Origin: Herminiimonas sp. CN
GTDB taxonomy: Bacteria; Pseudomonadota; Gammaproteobacteria; Burkholderiales; Burkholderiaceae_D
Direction of reading: 5' to 3'
DNA: 48,719 bases
Assembly (NCBI RefSeq): GCF_000622895.1
Contig: NZ_AVCC01000017.1
Span: 1 to 48,719 of the forward strand
Shown: piece by piece, positions 20,977 to 28,696 of the stretch
Layout of the letters: each line of letters starts with the position of its first letter
Numbering within the stretch: the first letter of the stretch is position 1
Position numbers and translations under genes: made by a program
The notes under the pieces: generated by a model
What the model saw: only the letters and a program-made list of their open reading frames with translations
Databases searched by the model: none
What the model was told of the DNA's origin: nothing

Positions 20977-23595
20977 TTATATTTCCAGCAGCATTTCCCG
21001 CTCAGGCGCCGCAGTGCCGCCAACCACGTGTATTGCAGCTGAAGGGCGGCTGATATGGTAGCCTTGCGCGTAATCGATGCCCAGGGCGCTGACGGCCGCC
21101 AGAATTTCTGCGTCCTCGACAAACTCGGCGATGGTCTTGATTTTCAGTTCCTTGGCCAGGGTCACGATACTCTTGACGAAAGCCAGATAGACCTCGTCTT
21201 GCAACATGTTGCGGATGAATTCGCCTTCGATCTTGATGTAATCGACCGGGAAGCGCTTGATGTACTGGAACGATGAATAGCCGGAGCCGAAATCGTCGAT
21301 TGCGAAGCTGAATCCCTGCAGCTTGACGTCGAGTACGAATTTTTCCAGCAGACTCAGGTTGCTGACGGTTTCGCGCTCGGTAATTTCAAATACGATGCGG
21401 TTCGGTGCGATGCCGAATTCCTTGGCAAGATGACTCACCCGCGCTACGAATTCGCCGACGATCAGCGCCTTCGGAGATAGGTTGACGAACAGCATGCCGG
21501 CATAGCCTTGTTCCCGGATCTGAATGAAAGCCTTCTCGATCAGTTGATAATCCATCTTATGGGCGATGCCCATGCTCTCGGCTTGCTCGATGAAGTCGTT
21601 GGCGGCCACGATCTGGTCGCCGAGCTGGATCCGCATCAGCAGCTCATGGATCACGATCTGGCCGCTGGCGGCGCTGCAAATGGGCTGGAAGTAAGGCACG
21701 ATGTTGCCCTGGTCCAGCGCATTCTGGATCATGATGCTTTTCTCGCCGGCCTGCCGGAACACTTCCGCCATTTCATCCGCGCTCGGAATGGCGATTGCGT
21801 TCTTGCCGGCTTTCTTGGCTTTGTACATCATATTGTCGGCGACCAGGAACAGATCCTTCGGGTTGTCGCCGTGATTCGGACTGATCGCGATGCCGATCGA
21901 GGTGGTGGCCTTGATCTTGTAGCCATCCGGCGCTTCCATCGAGAAGCTCTCCAGCAGTTCGGTGATCCGTTGCGCGACCATGTGCGCTTGCGTGTCGGCC
22001 GCCTCCGGCAGGATGATGCAGAATTCATCGCCGCCGTAGCGCGCCAGCAAATCGCCATCCCTGACCGCGCTATGCAGTACCTTGGCGAAGGCCTGCAAGA
22101 ATGCATCGCCGACATGATGGCCGAAACGGTCATTGATGGTCTTGAAGTTGTCCAGATCCAGCATCAGCACCGCAAACTGCTGCTTGTGCCGTTTTGCGCG
22201 GCCCACCTCGTAACCCAGCAATTCCCAGAACATGCGTTGGTTATACAGATCGGTCAACGGGTCGCGGGTCGCGTAGTGCTCCAGGTCCTTGGTGTATTTG
22301 TAGATCGCCTTGACCGATCCCACCAGATTGAGCAGCGTAGTCAGGATGCTGCCGATGACCATGTGGCGCACGTTATCCTGCGCCATCATCGATTGCACGC
22401 CGATGCCGACGATGCCGCCGATTCGCGGGGTTTCCAGCAGCAAGGTTTTGGTCTGCAGCTCGATGTCCTCGATGCTCAGCTCGGGCAGCGCGCCGCCCTC
22501 GTCGGCGATGTTGTGGACAATCTGCACCAGCGTCGCGCCATGAAAAAACGGGTGATCATGCAATTGCCTGCGCAGGATTTTCTCGAATAACTGGGTGGTT
22601 TTCCCAGACGGTGAATTACGCCAGAAAATCTCGCATTCATACGCTTCTTCTTCGACGCGGAAAATCGTTACCAGCGCGTAGGCATCGATGATCTGGTTGA
22701 TATCGAGCAGCAGCGTTTTGATGAACTGGCGCCAGTCCCGCACCACGTTCGAAGTGATGATGAATTTCTCCAGCAGCCTGATCTCGAATTCGAGCACGCC
22801 CTTGTCGACTGCAACGCCCTTTATTTTCTCTACCAGCCGCGCGACATTGTCGAAGGTCTGGTTGAATTCCTCGAAACCGAAATCGACCTTGCTGATATCG
22901 AGCTGGTCGAAATCCTTGATGCTATTGAATGAATCGACCTTGCTGCGGAACAGGCCGAGCGAGCGATTGAGTTTTTTGGTCACGAAGGTGGTCAGTGCTG
23001 CAGCCACCAGCAGTACCAGCAGGCCCAGGATCAGGAACAGCGCGACATAATAGATGCGTACGGTGGCAGCGACTGTTTGCAACTTGTGCTGGATTGCGAT
23101 GACGCCCAGTACGTCTCCGGTTTTTGCCTCGGCATGGCACCGCAGGCAGGCCGGTTGTGCGGCAACCGGGTACAGGTAGCGCAGATGGCTGCCGGTCTTC
23201 TGCACGGCCGGCTTGCCATCAGCCATCGCCTGCTGTGCGTCGGCGGGCAGCCGCGCTTGCTGCCACTGGCCGTAGCGGCCTGTCTCTGTCTTGCCGGGAT
23301 AGACGTCGATCCGATCCAGCGTGCTGGAAAAGGCGCGGATGCTGTCGGCCGCCAGTTCGTCGATCTGCTGGCGCGAGCCGCCTTGGCGCAAGGCCTGGTA
23401 AATGGTATTGAAGTTTTGCTGCGCGATTTCGCTCGAAGTCTCCAGACTGCGCTGTTCCAGCAGTTTTTCATACAGCAAGGAAGAGGTCAGGGTCGCACCG
23501 AGAAAGACTAGCGCAGCGACACCGACAGTGGCAATAAATACAAATCCCCTGAGCGTCTTGAGTAAACCGAAAGTGTATTTGTACATACTGCGCAT
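20977..23595 (-). CDS. Membrane c-di-GMP enzyme: periplasmic haem-type (CxxCH) sensor, GAF-like region, GGDEF and EAL domains
   Basis: 872 aa. Order: transmembrane helix (about 17-39), periplasmic domain of the Tll0287/DUF3365 type with C150-L-R-C-H154, second helix (about 182-204), a linker and GAF-like region (about 280-420), GGDEF (about 440-600) and EAL (about 625-860). GGDEF is intact at 521-525 and has an inhibitory-site RxxD at 512-515. EAL reads ELLMR at 651-655, keeping the ExLxR pattern; DDFGSGYSS and YIKIEGEFI are present, so both cyclase and phosphodiesterase activities are possible. The CxxCH motif suggests covalent haem c, hence sensing of redox state, oxygen or NO (inference). 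Start ATG 23595; a second ATG lies three codons later. Confidence 0.92.
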   Translation of the reverse strand: MRSMYKYTFGLLKTLRGFVFIATVGVAALVFLGATLTSSLLYEKLLEQRSLETSSEIAQQNFNTIYQALRQGGSRQQIDELAADSIRAFSSTLDRIDVYPGKTETGRYGQWQQARLPADAQQAMADGKPAVQKTGSHLRYLYPVAAQPACLRCHAEAKTGDVLGVIAIQHKLQTVAATVRIYYVALFLILGLLVLLVAAALTTFVTKKLNRSLGLFRSKVDSFNSIKDFDQLDISKVDFGFEEFNQTFDNVARLVEKIKGVAVDKGVLEFEIRLLEKFIITSNVVRDWRQFIKTLLLDINQIIDAYALVTIFRVEEEAYECEIFWRNSPSGKTTQLFEKILRRQLHDHPFFHGATLVQIVHNIADEGGALPELSIEDIELQTKTLLLETPRIGGIVGIGVQSMMAQDNVRHMVIGSILTTLLNLVGSVKAIYKYTKDLEHYATRDPLTDLYNQRMFWELLGYEVGRAKRHKQQFAVLMLDLDNFKTINDRFGHHVGDAFLQAFAKVLHSAVRDGDLLARYGGDEFCIILPEAADTQAHMVAQRITELLESFSMEAPDGYKIKATTSIGIAISPNHGDNPKDLFLVADNMMYKAKKAGKNAIAIPSADEMAEVFRQAGEKSIMIQNALDQGNIVPYFQPICSAASGQIVIHELLMRIQLGDQIVAANDFIEQAESMGIAHKMDYQLIEKAFIQIREQGYAGMLFVNLSPKALIVGEFVARVSHLAKEFGIAPNRIVFEITERETVSNLSLLEKFVLDVKLQGFSFAIDDFGSGYSSFQYIKRFPVDYIKIEGEFIRNMLQDEVYLAFVKSIVTLAKELKIKTIAEFVEDAEILAAVSALGIDYAQGYHISRPSAAIHVVGGTAAPEREMLLEI

Positions 23596-24164
23596 GTCCA
23601 GAGAGTCGGGCTAATAGTTGCAAAAATAAGCACGAACCACGGTTATCTCGTTTCTGCATCAAGCGCAGCTGCATGGCGCATGCTTGAGCCAGAAATGGAA
23701 TCGCATGGATTGCGTGACCGGTACCGGGTTCATAAACCGGAATGCTGAGAATTTCTCAAGATAACTGTATAGAAAATTTCTTACAAAAAACTTATTTTAC
23801 CGAAAGTTTGCGCTGCGCAGTAACTCAATGAACGGGAGCGTGGCGACAAAGGCGGTTCAAGGGCGCCGGCGCGCGCGGATCCCGGCAGGCGGTGCCGCAA
23901 GCGGTGTTGCATCAATTTATACTGGATAGTGTATTTATATCATGGCAGGCAATATGCGAATAAGAAGCATATTTATTGCAATACCCCGATAATCTCTGCT
24001 TTCGACGGAGTGTTTCGAAGGTGTTTGCGCGATTTCAAAGATGACTGATGCTTATCAATACACTGTTTGCCGCAGCAGGCAAAATCCGCGTAACCGTACC
24101 TCTGCGGGTTTGCCATGCGGAGTGGCGAAAAATCCTCCGTTTAACGGTGCTGAAGGAGAAAATG
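23596..24164. other. Intergenic region between divergent c-di-GMP gene and coiled-coil gene
   Basis: 569 bp. An A+T-rich patch lies at 23755-23810 on the promoter side of the GGDEF-EAL gene. The dyad TTTATAC-N8-GTATTTA at 23916-23937 resembles one at 45856-45877. The open frame from 24048 is an upstream extension of the coiled-coil gene without its own ribosome-binding site. I see no other gene. Confidence 0.55.
23916..23937. repeat. Dyad TTTATAC-N8-GTATTTA
   Basis: TTTATAC (23916-23922), spacer TGGATAGT, then GTATTTA (23931-23937). The same 22-bp plan, with AATTTATAC, GGAT and GTAT conserved, recurs at 45856-45877. Possibly a regulator-binding site; function unknown. Confidence 0.45.
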
Positions 24165-24452
24165 ATGAATAACCGCCAAGAATTTATCCAAAAAATGAAA
24201 GCGCAACTGGATCAATGGAGCATTGAAATCGATAAGCTCTCGGTTCGGGCCGAGGCGGCACAGGAGGAAGCAAAACTCAAATATCAGGCGCAAATCGATG
24301 CGCTCAAGCAGCAGCGCGAAGCGGCCAAACTGAAGTTGCACGAGCTGCAGTCCTCCAGCGAGGATGCCTGGGATTCGGTGCGCGAAGGCATGGAGTCCGC
24401 TTGGGAGTCGATGACCAAGGCCATCAAGGATGCGATTTCGCATTTTAAGTAA
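24165..24452 (+). CDS. Small coiled-coil protein, sll1863 stress-response-like
   Basis: 95 aa, strongly helical and charged: an N-terminal coiled coil (about residues 5-70, heptads in AQLDQWSIEIDKL and QIDALKQQREAAKLKL), then an acidic SSEDAWDSVREGMESAWESM segment and a short C-terminal amphipathic helix. This matches small proteins annotated as sll1863-family stress response or coiled-coil proteins; their molecular role is unclear. The frame is open to 24048, but AAGGAG at 24153-24158 points to ATG 24162 or 24165; spacing favours the latter. Single gene with no clear partner. Confidence 0.8.
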   Translation: MNNRQEFIQKMKAQLDQWSIEIDKLSVRAEAAQEEAKLKYQAQIDALKQQREAAKLKLHELQSSSEDAWDSVREGMESAWESMTKAIKDAISHFK

Positions 24453-25024
24453 TGTCATTGCAAAGCCAGTTGCACGCTTTGCCGGAACATTCCTTGAGAC
24501 AGGGGCGGTAAAGTGCGCACATTTCGCCACGGCAAGCACCCCGGCGCTTTAGCGGCGAAACTGGCTGGGCGGTGCCTGAATGCATCGATTTTACGGTTTC
24601 AGAGCAGGCACTTATGCACAATTCGCAGCACCAACGCCGGTGTTGCGCTACGGAATGCACAATTGGCTAAGTCCTTGATTGCAATTGATTAAAAGTATGC
24701 GCAAGCATCGCAACGCCGCACCGACTGGCGCCGGAGGCATCGGCAAGCAATTTTCCCGGCAGCATATCCACAAAGTTATCCACAGTCTTTGTGGATAAGC
24801 AAAAAAAACTTTATGAAACTGGCGTTTAGCTGCGCTTTTGAGAAATTGCTTGAAGTTGTTGCTTCATTGAAAAAATCATGGTTTTCTCCTGTGAGCATGT
24901 CATGCCGCTTCTTTGAGCGGGTTCCTGTCTTTGCTTCTTGCCTGGATCGATAGATGCCGGATTGTTCGACAGCGCGTCGTTATCGGCGATAATGTCGGAT
25001 TGTTTTTGCTACCAGACGCATGCC
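24453..25024. other. Intergenic region upstream of hemE with DnaA boxes
   Basis: 572 bp. It contains TTATGCACA at 24612-24620, a three-box DnaA cluster at 24764-24798 and an A-rich tract just after it (24801-24813). An in-frame extension of hemE reaches 24938, but no family homology is visible upstream of 25025. No other gene seen. Confidence 0.65.
24764..24798. promoter_or_regulatory. DnaA-box cluster upstream of hemE
   Basis: ATATCCACA (24764-24772, one mismatch to TTATCCACA), a perfect TTATCCACA (24776-24784) and a perfect inverted box TGTGGATAA (24790-24798) lie within 35 bp. A relaxed box, TTATGCACA, is at 24612-24620. The chance of two perfect 9-mers so close is small. Binding could regulate hemE or serve as initiator-binding DNA near the origin. 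Confidence 0.8.
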
Positions 25025-26104
25025 ATGACTCAATTCGCCCCGCTCCAGAATGACACCTTCCTGCGCGCACTGTTGCGTCAACCGACCGAATACACGCCGC
25101 TCTGGCTGATGCGCCAGGCCGGCCGTTATTTGCCGGAGTATCGTGCCACCCGCGCCCGCGCCGGCTCCTTCCTGGGCTTGGCGAAGAATCCGGATTACGC
25201 TACCGAAGTCACGTTGCAGCCGCTCGACCGTTATGCGCTGGATGCGGCGATCCTGTTTTCCGATATTCTGACGGTGCCGGATGCGATGGGGCTGGGCCTG
25301 TATTTCGTCGAAGGCGAGGGACCGAAGTTCGAGCGCCCGCTGCGCGATGAGAAAGAGGTGATGGCGCTGCAGGTGCCGGACCTGGGTTCGCTGCAATACG
25401 TGTTCGATGCGGTGACCCAAATCCGCACCGAACTGGGCGGCCGGGTGCCGCTGATCGGCTTCTCCGGCAGCCCGTGGACGCTGGCCTGCTACATGGTCGA
25501 AGGCGGCGGCTCGGACGATTTCCGGCGCGTCAAGGCGATGCTGTACGACCGCCCGGACCTGATGCACCACATCCTGAAGATCAACGCTGCCACCGTGGCC
25601 GGGTACCTGAACGCGCAGATCGATGCCGGCGCGCAGGCGGTGATGATGTTCGACACCTGGGGCGGCGCGCTGGCCGATGGCGTCTACCAGCAATTCTCGC
25701 TGTCGTACATGCGCGAAGTGATGCGCTTGCTGAAGCGCGACAAGGATGGCGTGCGCATTCCGGCCATCGTGTTTACCAAGGGCGGCGGCTTGTGGCTGGA
25801 TCAGATCGCCGACATCGGCGCCGACGCGGTCGGGCTGGACTGGACCGTCAACCTGACCAAGGCGCGCGCGCTGGTCGGCGACAAGGTGGCGCTGCAAGGC
25901 AATCTCGATCCGAATGTGCTGTTCGCCAAGCCGGAACAGATCCGCGCCGAAGTGATCAAGGTGCTCGACGCGTTCGGCACGCCCTGCGCCGGCAACGGCC
26001 ATGTGTTCAACCTCGGCCATGGCATTTCGCAATTCACGCCGCCGGAAGCGGTGACGGTGATGGTCGAAACCGTGCATGATTACAGCCGGCAACAAAGAGC
26101 CTGA
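25025..26104 (+). CDS. hemE: Uroporphyrinogen decarboxylase HemE
   Basis: Converts uroporphyrinogen III to coproporphyrinogen III in haem biosynthesis. 359 aa, usual length. Signature [16 protein letters not shown] (about residues 24-39), the catalytic-Asp region [14 protein letters not shown] (about 75-88), [19 protein letters not shown] and the C-terminal [14 protein letters not shown] are intact. ATG 25025 is chosen because the family N-terminus [26 protein letters not shown] begins there. Flanked on both sides by DnaA-box clusters. Confidence 0.98.
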   Translation: MTQFAPLQNDTFLRALLRQPTEYTPLWLMRQAGRYLPEYRATRARAGSFLGLAKNPDYATEVTLQPLDRYALDAAILFSDILTVPDAMGLGLYFVEGEGPKFERPLRDEKEVMALQVPDLGSLQYVFDAVTQIRTELGGRVPLIGFSGSPWTLACYMVEGGGSDDFRRVKAMLYDRPDLMHHILKINAATVAGYLNAQIDAGAQAVMMFDTWGGALADGVYQQFSLSYMREVMRLLKRDKDGVRIPAIVFTKGGGLWLDQIADIGADAVGLDWTVNLTKARALVGDKVALQGNLDPNVLFAKPEQIRAEVIKVLDAFGTPCAGNGHVFNLGHGISQFTPPEAVTVMVETVHDYSRQQRA

Positions 26105-26466
26105 TTGCGCTTGCTGCGCCGGCCTGTTGCCGGCTGCGGCTTGCAGCTGCATATTGCCCGCAAGAGCGCATCCAGCCAGCGCTTCATGCCGGAAAACGGC
26201 TTCAGAACTGCTCACTTATGCACAAAAATAATAACGGTAGGCGGATTTCGCCTGATGCAATGAACGTCTGGAAGATGACTTTTCAAGTTATTGATTTTAA
26301 AGCGATTATTGCATATGCCCGGAGTCGGTTGCATGCTTTCACAAGGTTTCGCCGTGCTATTGCAGCAACTTGACAAATATCTGTCCACAAAGTTATCCAC
26401 AGGCTGTGCGGGCAAGCAGAAAAACCGCTCGGCGGCAGCGGATCCCACCCGGATAGGCCTTATTTC
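26105..26466. other. hemE-priA intergenic region with DnaA boxes
   Basis: 362 bp. After a GC-rich stretch with the small inverted repeat GCCGGC-N5-GCCGGC comes TTATGCACA (26216-26224), an A+T-rich stretch (26225-26325), and the box pair at 26381-26401. No gene seen in either strand. Confidence 0.65.
26381..26401. promoter_or_regulatory. DnaA-box pair upstream of priA
   Basis: CTGTCCACA (26381-26389, weak box) and a perfect TTATCCACA (26393-26401) are spaced exactly as the first two boxes upstream of hemE; the shared core TCCACAAAGTTATCCACAG is 19 bp. The third box is degraded here to TGTGCGGGC. A relaxed TTATGCACA lies 165 bp upstream, as in the hemE copy. Confidence 0.7.
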
Positions 26467-28488
26467 GTGACAATCATCCGGGTTGCGCTCGACACCCCGC
26501 TCGACTTTTGCTTCGATTACCGCTGGGCGGCGACGGCTGGTGATGCTGCGCCGCCCCGGATCGGCCAACTGGCGCTGGTGCCGTTCGGCCGGCGCGAAGT
26601 GGTCGGGCTGATTGTCGCGGTGGATGTCGCGACCGAGGTGCCGGCCGACAAGCTCAAGGATGCGCTGGCGATCCGCAGCCAACTGGCACCTTTGTCCGAA
26701 CAATGGCGCGCATTGTGTGCTTTTGCCGCCGATTACTACCAGCGCCCGCTGGGCGAGGTCGCGCTGCCCGGCCTGCCAAAAAACCTGCGCGCGCTGAAAA
26801 CTACCGCGCTCGACCGCGCGCTGAAGAAGCTGGCGAAAACCGCTGCCGCGCATGACGCGACGCCGGCTGCGGCGCCGCTGCTCAATCCGGCGCAGCAAGC
26901 AGCGGCCGATGCGATTGCCGGGGCGCAGGGTTTCGCGCCGCATCTGCTGTATGGCGTCACCGGCAGCGGCAAAACCGAGGTCTATCTGCAGGCGGCGGCG
27001 CAGATCCTGACGCGCCATGACGATGCGCAAATCCTGATCCTGGTGCCGGAAATTAACCTCACGCCTCAGCTCGAAGGCAATATCCGCGTCCGTTTTCCCG
27101 CGGTTATGGTGGCCACCCTGCACAGCAGTCTGGCCGAAGGCGAGCGCATGACGCACTGGCTGGCCGCGCATCTGGGCCGCGCCCGCATCGTGCTCGGCAC
27201 CCGGCTGGCAATCCTGGCCTCGCTGCCGCAGCTGAAACTGATCGTCATCGACGAAGAGCACGACCCGTCCTACAAACAGCAGGAAGGATTGCGTTATTCG
27301 GCGCGCGACCTGGCAGTGTGGCGTGCCCATCAGCTCGAAATTCCCATCGTGCTGGGCTCCGCCACACCGTCGCTGGAGAGCTGGCAGCATGCGCAAACCG
27401 GCCGCTACCGCAAGCTGGAACTGCGCGAGCGGGCGGTAGCGGCGGCTGTCCTGCCGGCCGTACATCTGATCGACATGGAGCGCAACAAGCCGCTCGATGG
27501 CCTGACGCCGATGCTGATTGCTGCACTGAAGCTGCGTTTGCAGCGCGGTGAGCAATCACTACTGTTCCTGAATCGGCGCGGCTATGCGCCGGTAATCGCC
27601 TGCGACGCCTGCGGCTGGATCAGCAATTGCAGCCGCTGTACTGCCTTCATGGTGCTGCACAAACCGGAACACCGGCTGCGCTGCCACCACTGCAGCCTGG
27701 AGCTGCGCATCCCGCGCTCGTGCCCGACTTGCGGCAACGTCGACCTGCAACCGCTGGGGCGCGGCACGCAGCGGGTGGAGGAGGGCTTGCAGGCGATTTT
27801 CCCCGAGGCCAGAATCACCCGCATCGACGCCGACTCGACCCGCAGGAAGGGCAGCGCGCAAGCCGCGTTCGATACCGTGCACCGGGGCGAGGTCGATATC
27901 CTGATCGGCACCCAGATGGTGGCTAAGGGGCATGACTTCAAAAATCTGACCCTGGTCGGCATCCTGAATCCCGACACCGCGCTGTTTTCGCAGGATTACC
28001 GCGCCAGTGAACGGCTGTTTGCGCAGCTGATGCAGGTCGCCGGCCGCGCCGGGCGCGCCGCGCAGAAGGAAGGCGGCAGCGCCAGCGAAGTGCTGATTCA
28101 GACCCGCTATCCGCAGCATCCGCTGTATGCGGCGGTGGTCAATCACGATTACGATCATTTCGCCACCGAATTGCTGGCAGAGCGGCAACAGGCGCACCTG
28201 CCGCCTTACCTGTATCAGGCACTGCTGCGGGCCGAAGCGCGCGAACTGGTAACCGCCATCGATTTCCTGACGCAGGCCGCAACTGCAGTGGAATTTCCCG
28301 GCGTCACCATCAACGACCCGATCCCGATGACGATGACGCGCGTGGCCAACGTCGATCGCGCCCAGTTGCTGATCGAATGCCCGTCGCGCCCGGCGCTGCA
28401 AGCCTTCCTCAAAGTCTGGCTGGCCGCGCTGCGCGCCATCAAGACCCGCGCCAAATGGTCGCTGGAAGTTGATCCGGTCGATATCTGA
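26467..28488 (+). CDS. priA: Primosomal helicase PriA
   Basis: Replication-restart helicase that loads the primosome at stalled forks. 673 aa, shorter than the roughly 730 of E. coli. Order: N-terminal 3'-DNA-binding domain (begins IIRVALDTPLDFCFDY), helicase motif I GVTGSGKTEVYL (about residues 163-174), DEEHDPSYKQQEG, a zinc-binding insertion with eight cysteines (CDACGWISNCSRC, CHHC, CPTC) and motif GTQMVAKGHDFKNLTLVG. It starts with GTG at 26467; the N-terminal family match begins at once and no better start exists. Confidence 0.97.
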   Translation: MTIIRVALDTPLDFCFDYRWAATAGDAAPPRIGQLALVPFGRREVVGLIVAVDVATEVPADKLKDALAIRSQLAPLSEQWRALCAFAADYYQRPLGEVALPGLPKNLRALKTTALDRALKKLAKTAAAHDATPAAAPLLNPAQQAAADAIAGAQGFAPHLLYGVTGSGKTEVYLQAAAQILTRHDDAQILILVPEINLTPQLEGNIRVRFPAVMVATLHSSLAEGERMTHWLAAHLGRARIVLGTRLAILASLPQLKLIVIDEEHDPSYKQQEGLRYSARDLAVWRAHQLEIPIVLGSATPSLESWQHAQTGRYRKLELRERAVAAAVLPAVHLIDMERNKPLDGLTPMLIAALKLRLQRGEQSLLFLNRRGYAPVIACDACGWISNCSRCTAFMVLHKPEHRLRCHHCSLELRIPRSCPTCGNVDLQPLGRGTQRVEEGLQAIFPEARITRIDADSTRRKGSAQAAFDTVHRGEVDILIGTQMVAKGHDFKNLTLVGILNPDTALFSQDYRASERLFAQLMQVAGRAGRAAQKEGGSASEVLIQTRYPQHPLYAAVVNHDYDHFATELLAERQQAHLPPYLYQALLRAEARELVTAIDFLTQAATAVEFPGVTINDPIPMTMTRVANVDRAQLLIECPSRPALQAFLKVWLAALRAIKTRAKWSLEVDPVDI

Positions 28489-28607
28489 GCTTGCTTCTGC
28501 CAGCTTGGTTTGATAAATTACGCAGGGTATGTATTAAAACTATGCTTCTGTATATTAATTTATAAGCGGTAATTAAAAATACACTGGTATGTATATGTCT
28601 GCGTCGG

Positions 28608-28649
28608 GCATGCGAAACAAGGTGCCGGTCGGCACCCTGTTTCGCATGC
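28608..28649. repeat. 19-bp inverted repeat between priA and porin
   Basis: Arms 28608-28626 and 28631-28649 pair at 18 of 19 positions around a GGTC loop; the mismatch is 28620/28637. It lies between the convergent priA and porin genes, 48 bp from the porin stop. No T-run on either strand, so it may be a factor-dependent bidirectional terminator or mRNA-end stabiliser. Confidence 0.75.
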
Positions 28650-28696
28650 ATCCGGTCAGCTACAACCGGATTGCTACCGCCAACCGCATTGCCGCC

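Noticed and set aside
24612-26401. Calling this stretch oriC outright
   Set aside because: DnaA boxes are real, but dnaA is not in the window, no clear unwinding element is defined and skew was not computed; kept as a finding only.
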